64,000 bases of DNA from Promerops cafer (Eukaryota; Chordata; Aves; Passeriformes; Nectariniidae), in assembly GCA_013398275.1 (NCBI GenBank), contig VZSE01002700.1, positions 414,899-478,898 on the forward strand. Reading direction: 5' to 3'. Below, piece after piece: positions 1 through 13,400 of the stretch. The notes under the pieces were generated by a model. It searched no databases. It was given only the letters and a program-made list of their open reading frames with translations, and was not told the DNA's origin. The position numbers and the translations under genes were made by a program. Every line of letters begins with the position of its first letter. Position 1 is the stretch's first letter.

Positions 1-3000
1 TCATGCATGCTAAAACATGTTCATGAAATACCATCCAGGAATAGCTATAGCTATTGAAATGTCATCACTAGATATTAACACAGTTGCCATACCTTAATCC
101 TTTTGTCAATTTTCACATTTTGATTTTGCTCTTCTAATAACGTGGATTATCATACTGATATTTCCTTTAGAAAGGGAAAAACATGCATGATTTAAAGAAC
201 ATTTTCATACTAAGACTTAGAAAGATTTTATTCTGTCTGTAGGTAGTATAGCTTTTACATAATTTGTGGGTTTTTTGCAGCATCAAGTTCAAATTATTTC
301 AATTTCTTGTTTGAAGTTTTTTCATGCTGTTTCCAATTGACTGAGGCTATCAGCTACAGCATATTCACAGTATTTCAGTAGCCACAAAGCTTGTTTGCTG
401 GAGATAAATTAATAAATTCATTGCAAGGTTTGAGTTCTGTTCTAGATGTGTCTTTACAGAAAATTATAAACAGTCAAGAGTTAGGTAAGGCTTAGAGCCC
501 TAAAGATAGGCATCCAATGCTATTCAGAATTCTCTGGAATATCCAAAATATCTACAGAGACTAAAAGAAGCAAGTGGGAAACTTCAAAAGAAAACAGATA
601 CATTTATTTTTATCCAAAATGAAGAGAGGTAGAGAAGAAAATAATTTTCAATTAGAAAATGGCTTCTTGACTTTCATCTGTATAGAGAAGTATATTTATG
701 AAGAGTTGGTTTTAGGATCAGGACCTAAATCTTCATAACTTCTAGGATTTCTGGGTAATTTTCTGAATTTTGCGACATATAATGAAGCCAAGCAGAAAAA
801 ACTGCAGGAACACTGACATCCATTTAACAAAAGCAATGGGTAGCTATTCAAACTTCTCCAGTCTGCCATCTTGTAATAATGCTTATTCCTAAATATATTA
901 ATTTACATAAATAAAGCTATAGCCATTTTATGTTCTATTTATCTGAAATATCTCAATTTAAACTTCAAACATCTTCATTAGTATTCTCTCAAGGAAGAAA
1001 TTATGCCTTTAATCAGAATAGTAAGTGTGAATGATCTAATTCATGGGCCACACATGTGTCTAATAAAAATGGCATGATGTTACAGGGGTAGCCTGTGCTA
1101 AAGAAAAAATTAAAGAATTCTCCTGAAGTCTAATTTTTGAAAATAGTTTTGTCTGTTTCCAAAGACAGTAAAAGCATATGACTGGAATTAATTTGCTGCA
1201 ATTTCTTCTTTGTGCTGCATAATTAAAAGCATTTAGTACTTAATTTTGAAATCTCCTTTTCTGATTCCAGTGTTTGTTGCTGTCCTCATTTTTCATTCCA
1301 TTTTTATAAAGCAAGGAATCAATACATGATGTCCTGAAAATTCAGAGAACAATAGATTTTGGTTAGTATCACACTATTATCTTATCCTACAAAATTCTGT
1401 ATTTCAGGATTCTTTTATTTCATCTGTGCAGAAGAGCTGCACTGAGGAACAATATCTGTTCTCAATTCGAGTGTCATATGACTTTAAATAGACATTGACT
1501 GAGATGGGAAATGTTCCAAAAGGAGCAAGAAGGTGTTTCCTTATCTGGTGGGTAACTGAACACTGTCTTCAAAAGAACACTGTGAACTATAGGGGATGAA
1601 ATTCAAAGGAAAAAAAAGAAGAAAAAGAATCACAGAAGAGGGCTGCAGGTCTCCCTTCTTCTTCTGAGAGGAAGAGTGTCCATATCAATGTTTTAATGAA
1701 GGATTCAGGTGGTGGCCCTGGACTTCCTGCACCACACAGTCCCTATAATCCCAACACCCCTAGCTGTTAGACAATAGCCAGGTCTAAAAGGGTTAAAGGA
1801 GAAATTGTGAATCTTGGTACAGAACAAAGTCTTTGGCGAACCAAATAGATTCAGTGTCTTGAAAATGTAATTCTAGTTTATATTTTATTTAAAGGTGGAC
1901 TTTGAATTAAAAAAAAAAAAAAGAAAGAAAAAGAAACATACATCATTCCTGTCTCTTTTCAACCAAACTTAGGATAAAGAAAAAAAGCTTTGCACACAGG
2001 CCACTAATCTCTGATCAGCTTTGGGCCTGCCATTCATCATTCTAAGTGAGTCTCAGTGGCTTTTTGGAAGACAGATAGGTCAGAGAGTTGATAGAAACAG
2101 TGAATTACAAACGTGGAATAGGAAAGTGGTGAGTTTACTTGCATTAAGACATTCCCAATGACTTCTTAATATTGTATAATATAATACATAGTAGGTCACG
2201 GGTATAATGACAGTATGATATTGAATATGTTTTTGCAGTTTTTATTTTCTGAAGTCAATCAACTCACAATATTAACTTTATTGTTTTCTGTTTATTTTTC
2301 CAGACAGGTATTTGGATTTCAAAGGCACATTACATTTATCAATTTGCACTCAGATGAAATTTTTTATCACCAGTGTGTTTTACTTTACTCTTAGAATAAC
2401 ACAGTGGCCATAAGTTGGACACTACTATTGACATGAGTTATTTTTATACAGATGTATTTGCTTAGTGGGTCAGAAAGCAATTGTTTGTCATATCAATCAT
2501 ACCTGTTACATTTTGCCTCTAAGGTTTATGATAGATAGGGTGAAATTGTCGGAAACCAAACTTCTACAGTTCTATTTATTTATTGGCCCCTAGCATGGGG
2601 GGCCAATAAACTTTCCCCTAGTGGAATATAGTCGATAATTTACCTTCAAGATAAAATTAATTTTATTTTTAAACTCTAGCTTACTTGTTGAGAAACATAC
2701 ATAGAAGCTTTTAATGGAAGACACAATGATTGCAAAATTAAGCTGATACCAAAAATTACATAGTATCTTTTAATTTTTTTGTGGAAACTGGAAATACTTG
2801 GTGTGATATTCAGTGAATATATAGACAGGTATTTAAAGTTTATGTTTTTAGCAACTACTGTACTCTCGCTATATATAATATACTCTCTCTATACCTGTCA
2901 CTGGAAATAACAATTTTCAGTGGCCAGTTTCTTCTCACTAAATTAGTTAACCAAAATACTTCCTGGAAACATCGGGGTTTTTTTAATGAGGAAACCTGGG

Positions 3001-6000
3001 TAACTATTTTAAATTATATACCTGACTTTTAGACAGAACTGCAGTGATGTAATTAATCAGTACCTTTGTCTCAAGACATAGTCAGAGAAAACCTGCTGTA
3101 AATAATTATAGCTAGGCATTCGTGATTGTCTTGCTTAGGACAAAGAATTTGTCTTAATATTTCCACGACATGAGATGAAATTCAGCACCTGATGAACCTC
3201 TATTCATGTCTCTAACTGTACATATACTTTCAGAATGAGTTTAGGTAAGTCTTATGATTCATCTATTTTCTCAGGATTTTCTGCAATTGTATGTGATGCT
3301 ATTCATATGAAGGCATGTAATGCTTATTTTCAAACTGTATTCATGCAATAAATCATATATCCATCATATACGTGACAGTTAATTTGTATTTTTAATCTTC
3401 TGTATAAAGGCAATCTTCAAAAGTCATTTCTATTTTACTAATACTGTTACAAAATAAATTTACTTAAATATATATTTTTAAGTAAGTAGCAGCTTCATAA
3501 GCCCTTTATTAATCAATTTTATCAATAAATTAAAAAATTCAGGGCATTATGTTTTATAAAGTTATGCTAAATACTTGTACTGCATGGTTCCTCACATAGT
3601 TCTATTCACAAGAATTTAAATATAACTATAAAGAAAAACATATTGTTTTATTATATTGCATCATTTCTCATGACAACCTATGAAGTGATTCATTTTCACT
3701 TGCCTATCAATGTCAGAACTCATTTGCGTAAGTGTCTTGTTAATCTAGAGAAATATTGTTTGCTAGTCTCAGAACAATTTACATTCTCAGAGAAATTAAG
3801 GTTGTCTAATGAACTTAAATGGGACTGTTTGCTTAGAAAGTGATTTCATGTCCCCTTCCTCTTTATTATGGAGCCAGAGGAACTTGTGTTCCTTTGGTGA
3901 ATAGAGCAAATGATCTTTAAAGCCTAACTGGCCCCCAGATAGCTTCTTCTTTTGAAGGGAGCTCTGGTCTAACAGTGGTTGGGAGTCTATAATTCTAGTC
4001 CAAATTAGAAAATAAAAGAGCTGGTATGCATTAGTGGTCGCTAAACAACTGCTTTTACAGCTAAATATAAAAAAAATATAAATAAAACTTAAAGCTTCAT
4101 ACAAGCCTTAAAACAAATTTGGGCAAAGCAAATTCAACACAGTCTGAACAGTCCCAGTCTCAGCAGAACTAATGAAAAGTCTCTTAACTCTCTGCTGTCA
4201 TTAGTGTTTCAGGCTGATTAGCAGTGGTTCAGGCCAAATTGTGATATTATTCTGTCTGCCTTTTACCCAGGCATATATTGAAATATGACTTGGCATAGTC
4301 AGATAAGAAGAAGATATCAGTATTTATCTTCTAGCTCTAAAAGAGAGTTAAGTGACCAGCACCCAGATGCAAACACACACCTGAATGAGCTGATACTACC
4401 CAGATCCCAGAAATTAGAGCCATCTGCTTTTTTAACTTACAAAAGCAACAAGTCATTCTTCATGCTAGGCAGATCCTGACCTATGGGGAATTGTTTATAG
4501 ATACTGGTGATACACTCTGGAGTTTGGGTCCCGGAGAAGATAATCTCTTTGCTTTTACTTTCATTCAGCCTGGCTCCCCAGAACATGACTCTCCTGATCT
4601 TGGAAAATAAGAATCAACAAAGACTGCAGCTATCAGAACCACGAATCTATCATGCACTCATTGATCCATTAGTATATAGTCTTAATATTTGATTCACAGT
4701 TGTTAAAGAGAGATAACATATTAATTTAATACAACAAATACATGCTTATTTGAAGACCCAGGGTTTTGCTGGTGTCTCAGTTGCTAAGACTTTTTCTCCC
4801 CAGTTCCCTTGTATTAACAATTTCAATGACAGTAATAACATTTCCTGAGCTATAGGCTTACAATAGCTTTATTCCCAGCTGTGCCTTTCATAAGGGAATA
4901 TCCAGAAACAAATCATAAATAGTCATTGCAGTTGATAAGAATTAGGCTCCAGGAAGAGCTCTTCACTGTAGAAATAGTCTCTTAAGGATCCCACAAAAGA
5001 GATGCAAAATTTGAATGAATACTTGATCTATAAACATATGTCCCATTAGAGATTTTTTGTGTGGCTTTTCTGTTGCAATTTTAATGATTCTTCTCTGCTC
5101 TGCAAAAAGCCATGGTTCCCTTGCCTGCTACCAGAAAACAAATATCGGCTTTTGCACTTGTGGGCTGGCAGAAGCTTACGAAGACATTTTTGAAGTAGGA
5201 AATTATCTAAGATATTTTCATGTAGAGAAGACCATCTTAATTAGAATTTTCCCTTATATCTCAAGACAAACATTTTCCAGAATAGTGATATATATATATA
5301 TATTCGGAAGCATATGTGCTAGAATTTTACAGTCAATATCAGAGCTTATAATAGACATTGAAAGGCAATAGTGAATTTAAAGGCAAAGGTTTCACTTTTT
5401 TGTCTTTCTCAAGGTAAATAATATACTATAATATCTTTCCAATATATCACACTCATCTTCCAAGAAAAAAAGTATCCTTGTAGCAAGCATCCCCAGAAGT
5501 TAATATATATTTTTCTTGTGATTATATTGATTTTTTTCACAATTTTAGAGAATAGCAGGTTTTCTTAATCTGATGTAATGAGAAAATGGAAAGTTTTTCT
5601 CTGGGCAATCAAAACCATAATTAATGGGGGATGGAAATAAGAATTTACTGAGCATAAGCAATGTGAAGATAACATAAGCTTTGGGATGAGATGTCCAGGC
5701 ATTTTTTATTTTTTTTTTTTTTTTTAATATGTGTTTACTTTATTTGCAGCATTCATTTTTCTCAGCAGACTTCACAGTTTTATAGATATAACAAAGTTTT
5801 CCTCTGCTCTCAGACAGGAGACATTGTAATAATGGGCCAAAGAATGAGAATCAAAGGTATTTCACTGATAATAACAGCAACATGTAATATTAACAGGAAA
5901 GATAATTAATGAACAACAATTAGATGAGTCCAACAATATTGTCTAGGGATTTTAATATCAAGTTGACATTGTAGTTTTAGGAACTTTGGTATGGTAGACA

Positions 6001-6891
6001 GAGCTGAAGCCTACTAACGGCATACTCTGGTAAGTGTTAAATAAATTTGATTACAATTGGATAATCTATCAGTACTCATCCTTTATTTCCTGAAGAATTT
6101 CCAAGGTTATTTCTAGATTCAAGGTAACTTTAGGAACTGCCATTCAGTGCAAACTTCATTCCACCAAAACTTATAATAGTCTGTAGTATCTGTATTACTA
6201 TTTTTAATGTGCTGATGGGCAGATTGAATTCAGCCTGTTAATGCATCTCACATAAGTTGCATATTGCGATGTCAAAAAGTCTCTGATGAGAATGTGTTTC
6301 TGATCACTGTCACATTATGCAGTGAGTCTCAACCTCAAAGTGCTGTACTCATGAACTGTCCCTGGCTCTCCTGTAAGATGTTCAGCAGCAGTATCCTACA
6401 GTTATCTCAAACATGTTTCTGATGTCAAGTAATATGTGTGACCTGCTATTTTTTCCCTCAAGATTATTTTGTGTGCTCCTGTCTATAAGAATGTGTATAA
6501 AGTGTAGCAAACACAAATACTTCAGTACTCAGTGTTGTTTTTCAAGCATCAAAATCTCATTGCATAATGAATAATCTGGTGAACTGTGATTCAAAGGTGA
6601 GGGATAGGAACTACCAAAATCTTCCACTTACATCATTTCACTGAATATACCAAAGGAATATGGATTTATTCTCAATTATTTTTTCACAATTTTGTGGCAA
6701 CTTGACAAAGTACTGCATATATCATAGCAAAAACGGCCACATGTGGTTTAAAATCTGCTACAGAATGACCACAGGCTCTCTTTCTTCATCCCTCTGCACT
6801 GCTCAGAGAGAGAAGAGGGTCAAGGTGTTGGGAATGAAGAATATACCATACAAAACACTAGAGATAAAAAGTATAGTCATAAACTGTGTGC
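1..6891. other. Non-coding AT-rich DNA, no gene seen
   Basis: No open frame here resembles a known protein; the longest are about 70-130 codons and look like chance frames. Codon choice is not biased and I see no exon flanked by convincing splice sites in a conserved frame. Notable small features are a perfect hairpin at 2579-2610, short A/T runs (for example the T-rich run near 5706-5725) and a short TA repeat near 5288-5302. I recognise no interspersed repeat in this stretch. It could be intergenic or intronic. Confidence 0.7.
2579..2610. repeat. Perfect 12-bp inverted repeat with 8-nt loop
   Basis: The arm at 2579-2590 (TTTATTGGCCCC) is exactly reverse-complemented at 2599-2610 (GGGGCCAATAAA). 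The arms are separated by 8 bases, TAGCATGG. The stem contains a GGCC core inside otherwise AT-rich DNA, so a stable hairpin is expected in single-stranded DNA or RNA. Each arm also carries a CCAAT/ATTGG word. I see no longer terminal inverted repeat that would make it a DNA transposon. Confidence 0.85.
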
Positions 6892-6896
6892 TTAGT
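6892..6896. repeat. Left 5-bp target-site duplication (TTAGT)
   Basis: TTAGT lies immediately before the TGTC terminus of the LTR at 6897 and is repeated exactly at 8229-8233, immediately after the CA terminus at 8228. A 5-bp duplication fits integration by some retroviral classes (ERVL or some ERV1); 6 bp would be expected for ERVK. Confidence 0.75.
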
Positions 6897-8228
6897 TGTC
6901 ATGGTTTGACACTGGCTCAATGCCAGTGCCCCCACGAAAATATATTTTCTTCAACTAACTGCTGTGAGATGGGACCAGGAACAGAGCAGAGCAGGCTCAA
7001 ATTTAGAAAGAGAGGGAAAAAAAAAAAATGTATTAACCTACACTAAAATTAGGAACATACAGGAAACAGAATGAAAACTTTCCAAACATCCCTCCTCCTC
7101 CCACCCAATTTCCATTAAACCACAGTGAGACAAAACTTTGGAAGCCTGATTAAGTTACCACTACTCAGATAATCGATTTTCAGTCCATCAGGGGAGAGAG
7201 GAGTCTCTCTTGTACCATAGTCCTTCCCCAGTTGAAACCTCTTATGTTTCCATGTACAGTGCTCTCACCACTGTCCATGGACTGAAACTGCTCATAAGGT
7301 TCTTCAAAGATGTTTTGTCAAGTGCCAAAACCCAAACATGTCTCATTTTTGGGACAACAGTCCCCCCCATTTTCTCATCCCCTGGGGCCGAGGGTCTCGA
7401 GAACAGAGCTCTTCTTGTCCCTGAAGACAGAGGGCACCACCACACCCTCTTCATCTTCCTCTCTTCACTCCTTTATATGGCGTCATTACTGCAGGTCACT
7501 CTCTTGGCTCAAGCCATCACATCCCCCTAAATGCAGTTTCAGGTATCGCAGTCTACTTGGTTCAGTCTATGGCTATACAAGAAAAGTCCAGCCAAAAAAA
7601 AAAAGGCACTCCATCATCTCCTGCCACTTTGGCTTCTCTCTTAACATCTCAGGTCCCAGACTGTCTCTCTTCTCTCTCAAAACACCAGCCAGGAGGACTA
7701 ATGTTTCATAAAGTTTCCTTTATTCAGGAAAGGGTTAAAAGTCCAAGCTCCACTGCCCTCAGGAGACTGAAATCTCAAGACCACCGACTCCCACACTGGG
7801 CACCTTCCCCGCTCCGCCTCCTCTGCTGGCACAGGCTCTCTCTCTCTCTCTTCCTCTGACAGGGCAAGGGAGGACAAAAAAAAAAAAAAAATCTCGGTAT
7901 CTCTCCACCCCTCGATCCCGCAGGGGCTGGCCTGGTTCCATTCCTTTCCACCTTCTCTCTCTCTCTTCCGGCTCCGGCCTACCTCAGCCTGGGCCTCCAT
8001 GGCTTCCCCTCCCCACCCAGCCTGTGGCCGGGCAGGGAAGGACCTGTGCACCTCTGCCAGACAGAAACAAAAGAGAGCGAACTCTGGGAAATCTCTGCTT
8101 TTAACCCCGTGTGTTCTCAGAGGTGACTCACGTCTTCAGTGGTCACACCAGGTGTCAATATTCAAACCTGGCCACTGATTGGTTTAACTAAAACTTCTCA
8201 AAAACTCACTTCCTTTCAAACCAAGACA
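6897..8228 (-). mobile_element. Solo LTR of an avian endogenous retrovirus, 1,332 bp
   Basis: Read on the minus strand, the element starts TGTCTTGGTTTGA at 8228 and ends TCAAACCATGACA at 6897. The two ends are imperfect inverted repeats (12 of 13 bases) bounded by TG and CA. The 5-bp duplication TTAGT flanks both ends. An AATAAA polyadenylation word lies on the minus strand at 7724-7719, and a TATA-like word (CCATATAAAG) at 7480-7471. GC content is clearly higher than in the flanks, with CT/GA-rich stretches and an A run near 7876-7891. No gag, pol or env sequence is present, and only one LTR copy is seen, so this is a solo LTR left by recombination. I recognise the sequence style as a songbird LTR, but the exact family and class are uncertain. 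Open frames inside it (7210-7530, 7310-7711, 7557-7859, 7698-8051) are not taken as genes. Confidence 0.8.
7719..7724 (-). promoter_or_regulatory. Polyadenylation signal AATAAA inside LTR
   Basis: TTTATT on the plus strand reads AATAAA on the minus strand, in the orientation of the surrounding LTR and about 505 bp from its start. It would mark the R region of the retroviral transcript. A TATA-like word lies further downstream in the LTR, which is an unusual order, so its role is uncertain. Confidence 0.5.
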
Positions 8229-8233
8229 TTAGT
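8229..8233. repeat. Right 5-bp target-site duplication (TTAGT)
   Basis: Exact copy of 6892-6896, adjoining the other terminus of the LTR. Together the two copies define the insertion and show that both LTR ends are intact. Confidence 0.75.
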
Positions 8234-10139
8234 GTAAAAATTAAAAAGAAAAAAAAAAAAATACTCTTCCAGTTAACTTGGAACGAGTCTATGAACTGAT
8301 CAGTCTTTATAAAAAGCATCATATCCACTTTTGACAAGTCAAGAGATGTTACAAAGCTGACCTCATCTGAGTTATGGAGAAAATCTGTGATACAGTAGTT
8401 ATCCACATGGCAGATAGAGAGACTCTTGCAGAATCTGTGTACCAAACTCCTGGATAAACTAAGTAATTCAAGAAATTTTATTTGATTCTAGGAAAAAATA
8501 AATAAAAACCATTAAGAATTTTGTAAAGACATGCAGGTCTCAAGTGATCTAATTTCTACTTCATCACAGCTGCTTTCTTTGAGTCTAAATAATGTAATGA
8601 AATCTTTCAGTTAAATGACAAAACTCCTTGAAATTCCATAACAACATCAGAATAAGAAATCTTACTCTGTACACTGAAAAGTATGGAACTGTATTCCAGT
8701 AACACGAAAGGCATGAAAACACTCAGTTCTTCATCAGGATCATTAATCAAAAACAAAATACTGAGGAGTACCCTAAACTTCAGCACATAGTCTCTGTGCT
8801 TCTTGAAAGGCTGAAGAAGACATGAGCATCTCTTATTTTACAAGATACTGTCAGATGCTGATAAGAAAAAAATTTATCTCTAAAAAGTAGTCTACTGTGA
8901 ATAATTAGCTATTTAAATGTGCGGTCTTCTTTTCCTGCTTTGCAGTGTATCACAATTAATATTCTTGTCTTCTCCAGAATTGCTTCTATATAAATAGCCT
9001 GTACTGTTCTTGCTTTGTACTGTACTTTTGTCTTAGAACTTTGTGTTTTATGTGTACACACATGTAAAGGTCTTCTGCAGAATTTTCTGCTGAGATATGA
9101 TTATCTAAAATAATTAGACTTCCCATCAACTGGAATATACTGCTTCAAAGCAGAACTGGAATGTGCTCTGGATTTCTTAATTTAAAGTAAGCCACCTACT
9201 CTCTGAATTACAACAGTAACAGTGTATCACTCTTAATGTCCTCATCCTAATTAGTATTTAATGACTTATATCAAAGGTTCAATGGGACACAATGCCCTTT
9301 CCTGCCCTTTTCATACAAGACAATTTATAGGGCTACTTTTGTCAAATTAATTGTACATTACTTCTTTAGGACTCTAATCTACCCCACTGGGCCTCAGTCT
9401 ACATCAAAATAGAGAATCATACAGAAATGTTAAAAGAGGTACAATAAATCACTGAAGTATCAGGTGTCTGTTAAAGCATATTTCAGTAAAAGGAACAAAT
9501 GTAACCATAACCAATGCCAGTTGGTACCAATGTGAACTAATTGCTTCAGTATTAAGTGAAAAATTAATTAGGGGGGAAAAAAGAGTTTTTTTCTTCAAAT
9601 TCAAGAACATTCTTCTCCATAGTTAGTTCTTAGAAATGTATAAGATCAACATCCTTTTCAACAATTCACAACTTAAAGAATGACAAATTGCAGCCATTGT
9701 GTTGTGGCTGTTTAATCATTGTCCCCAAGAAATTACTGACACTGCACAATGTGAAGGGGAACCAAGTATTATTGAAATGCATATCTGAAACATGACACAC
9801 TAATTTCCATGAAGATGGTTTACTTTTCCCCATATATTATTATAGTTTTACCTGTGGCTTTAAAAAGAAAGGAACAGAAAAATAGACAGGAAATTTCAAT
9901 GCTGGTTAGAGCTTGCTCTTAGCTATGCAATGCTAAATTAAACAGTCATCTGCATTCCAAGTAAATGAAGCAGTCCTGTTCTGCCCAGGGTGCCTGGATA
10001 ATGATCCTACTCTAAAGGTTATGGAACTAACTGATAGAGGAAAAAAAAAGTAAATTTTATCTCTGTGCTACACATGTACATCAAATGTCTGCTTATCACT
10101 AGTGTAAAAAGAAAAAAGAGGTGTTTCTTACTGAAAGGG
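8234..10139. other. Non-coding AT-rich DNA
   Basis: Unique-looking AT-rich sequence with no recognised gene, RNA or repeat. The only larger frame (8206-8445, minus) is partly poly-Phe from an A run and overlaps the LTR end, so it is not a gene. Confidence 0.65.
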
Positions 10140-10400
10140 TGTAAAATACTCATTGGGATGTAGGAGATGTGATGGTGGCCTCCTCTGGACTCGCTCCAGC
10201 AGGTCTATGTTGCTGTGCTGAGGACCCCAGAGATGGATGCAAGACTGCAGGTGGAGTTTCAGAATCCCCTCCCTGTCCTCGCTGCCCACATTATTTTGGA
10301 TGCAGCCCAGGACATGTTTGGCTTTCTGGGTTGCAAATGCACGCTGCTGGTTCATGTCTAGCCTCACATCCACCAGTACCCTCAAGTCCTTCCCAGCAGA
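10140..10400 (-). mobile_element. CR1 LINE fragment (reverse-transcriptase C-terminal part)
   Basis: The minus strand encodes a decayed piece of the CR1 ORF2 C-terminus. Recognisable blocks are VLVDVRLDMNQQ, AKHVLGCIQ and LWGPQHSNIDLLERVQRR, which match the usual CR1 order (LGVLVDEKL, AANRILGCI, LWGPQHKKDMDLLERVQRR). The open stretch is about 85 codons and ends where homology fades near 10140-10177. The usual CR1 3' untranslated region and short terminal repeat are not visible, so this is an internal fragment rather than a simple 5'-truncated copy. It is non-functional: no catalytic domain is present. Confidence 0.85.
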
Positions 10401-13400
10401 AAGAAATTAATTATACTGGAAATTGTCATTTAAATCATCCTAACCCCAAGAGGTACAACTATGACCTTTTCTGAACTTCTCAAGCCCTACATGCCTCCGC
10501 AGCTACTGACATGGGAGTAAATTATATTTTGAAAGGCAATAATTTGTCTTTCCAAACTTTGCAGACAGAAGGAAGGTATTTTGTAGGGCAGAAAGAACAA
10601 CAATGTTCTTTGTACGTACATTTTCTGAATTTTTTTCAGCAATATTAAAAGCAGCATTATTTCAATTTTTGTTATTCTTTTTAGTCTTGGACTACTTTTA
10701 CAGAGGATTATAAGAGGAAACACCCACAAGGAGAACTTCTCTGCATGACTTTCTTGCAAATACTGCAAAATTACCCAGTTGTTCCCATTTAAGACTCAAA
10801 GTGCAAGATGCAGTTGGTCTTTTAATGAAGTGTGAACTTCAGCTGATTAATTTTCTCTCATTAAGAGACAGAAAAAACAGTCCATATGAACTTCTTACCA
10901 ACAAAGTTCATCATCAGAGAGCAAAGTCACAATCTTTTTCTCAATATTTGCTTGGGTCTCTGAAAGTTTAACCTATCATGTGTGCAGCGATGTACCCAAC
11001 AAAATCATCATCAAAACTTCCATTTGATTTCAGTGAGAAAAGAGACTTTAGTCCTGTTTTAGTGTTTGGGCTACATGGTTTTTCTATTTCTCTGTAGGGT
11101 TTTATATTGGAAGTTATTTGAAATTCAGAGTCTTTTGTAACTTCCAAAGCTGCTGACACTAAAAGCTGTAAAATCATTATCTATTAGAAATTTTACTTAA
11201 TTAATTTTGAAAAAATACCTTTATCTATATTTTTTTCATGGCTAAAATTAATTTTGCTTATATTGTCCCTATTTTTATGCCTAACGAGATGTAATCCAAC
11301 AGCACATCTAATTTTTTAAGTGTGAAGAAAAACAAATGATAGACTTTTCAGAATATGTTTTCTGCAGGAAGATTTTTATAATTCATAGAAAATAAATTTA
11401 TTTGAGATAATTTTTTTAACTTTCTCTCATTTTATAAATTCCTTTTCAAGCCACAGAAATTGTAGTCTATAGGTGAACTGTTACATTTTTTGGTCTGAAA
11501 TATACATCCAACTGCTAATTTCATTGGCAAAAATTACCTCTTCCATGCAATGGAATTATAACATAACAAATGGAAAGATTTTGAGCAGACTTTGATCCAA
11601 TTAGAGATATAAGCATTGCCTGAATCATATAGGCTTGAGGTGTACATCCAAAAAGGAAACAAGCATAATTAATTACAAGCAGTATTTAATTTGTTGCCTG
11701 CAATTGAAATCTCAGTGAGATCCAAAATATTTGGCTGAACATTTAGTACTTGGCTTCAGCCACACTAGAGCAAAGTATGGTTTCCAGATCCATGGAAGAT
11801 TGAGATACCTCCCGATAACATACATTCAGAGCAATGGTATATCATTACTAGACTGTCAGGAAAAACATGTGTTTGTATTCAACACATATGTTTGAATAAC
11901 TGTGCTTGACCTTGTATTGGGATCCAGAGCACAGAGGTTTATTTCTCTCGAAGACATACATCTTCCCTTAAGTTACAGAAGAGGGACTTCTACCTACGTA
12001 ACAGTGTGTTGACTTAGAAGAAACTGTGACTCCCGGCAGCGTACCCAAGTGTTCTTTGAGCATCTTTAAAAAGAAAAGAACATGTTGAAAAATACAGAGT
12101 GGCATTTTAAAACCTATACTCAGTGTTCCATGCACAACTCTTTTTCTATTTCTTTTTTTTCCCCCTCTTTCTTTTTCTTTGCCTCTTTTACAGTTAAATA
12201 AAATATATATCAAGTTTTTTGGCACCAAAATCTAACCTTGTTTTGCTTTAATCATGTTTTCTGGGTATATTTCGAACTTTTCTGGATCTGATCTTTTATT
12301 CAGAGAAGCTTAGTTTCTTTTGCTCTTCTGTGTTTAAACCAGTTTGTAATACTTCTGAGCTGCCAGGGCTAAATTTCCAGAGCACTGGTATCTAGATGAT
12401 ACTTTAGTATTTATGAAAAGCTGAAGAAGTATTTAAAAAACACAGCCAGTCTCTATTAATAAAAAATGATACAAATTATAGAGAATTTTGAACATATTGG
12501 ATAGATGAGATTAATTCTACTATCTGAAAATGTACCAAGAATTCATTCTTTATGTTTCATTTGGAACATAGCTACAGTTTCCACTGAAATCTGGATGGCT
12601 TCTTTATCTTTTAGTTAAAATATTATCTCCTAATGCTATCATCTTTGATGTGTCTAGCTATCATGAAAAGCCTGTGTGAAAATGTGAAACGGAAAATGAT
12701 TCTATTAAAAAGAGTATCTTCCAGTGTCAAGAAGCATCCCAGCCCCCATCACTCTGCGTTATAAATTATAACAGTAGTTGTGTCACCATATAAAGATACC
12801 AAGGAAGATTAGAGACAGCAGGTTTGGCAAAGTAAAACGTCATCTCTGCCGAGGAGTGCTTGCAATATAATTAAGGAACAAATACAACACTTCACTGTAA
12901 TGGAAAAGAAATGGAAACCACAAGGAGCATATCAGTCTTTTAATTCCAGTGTTTTTATGTGGTTGATCAGGTGTTAGGGTAAACAAGATGACAACTATCT
13001 AAAAGCTGTGGAGAAGGAGTGGCCACAGTAAGGGAAAGAACTCCTCCCAAAAACAGGCTAGGCTTTGTAATGACAGAGCCCTTTGACTCGTGCCCATTGA
13101 CAGAGTGCAGGTAATTCTGGAAACAAGAAGGGGATGAATACAAATGATAATGCAGTCTCTGATAGTAGTACAGGCTCTACTAATAAAACTACAGCATTAC
13201 AGTTCCTCAGTAAGACTGAGCAGTACCAGATGGATTCAAAAACTAAATGATTGCCACATTTTAGAAAGGTCAACTATTAGGTACCAGAGGATCTAGAAAC
13301 TGGAAAGACAGAAAAGTAGAAATGCTAAATATGGGGATACTTCTCAGTTGTAAAGAAGTTTTTTAATACTTGACTTTTGAACACATTGTTTCTTAAATTT

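Noticed and set aside
6660..7046. 128-codon plus-strand frame
   Set aside because: It runs from unique DNA across the LTR boundary at 6897 and ends in an A run, so it cannot be an old conserved gene. No homology seen.
7210..8051. Several overlapping 70-133 codon frames on both strands
   Set aside because: All fall inside the LTR 6897-8228, where GC- and CT-rich sequence leaves few stop codons. They overlap each other and show no domain.
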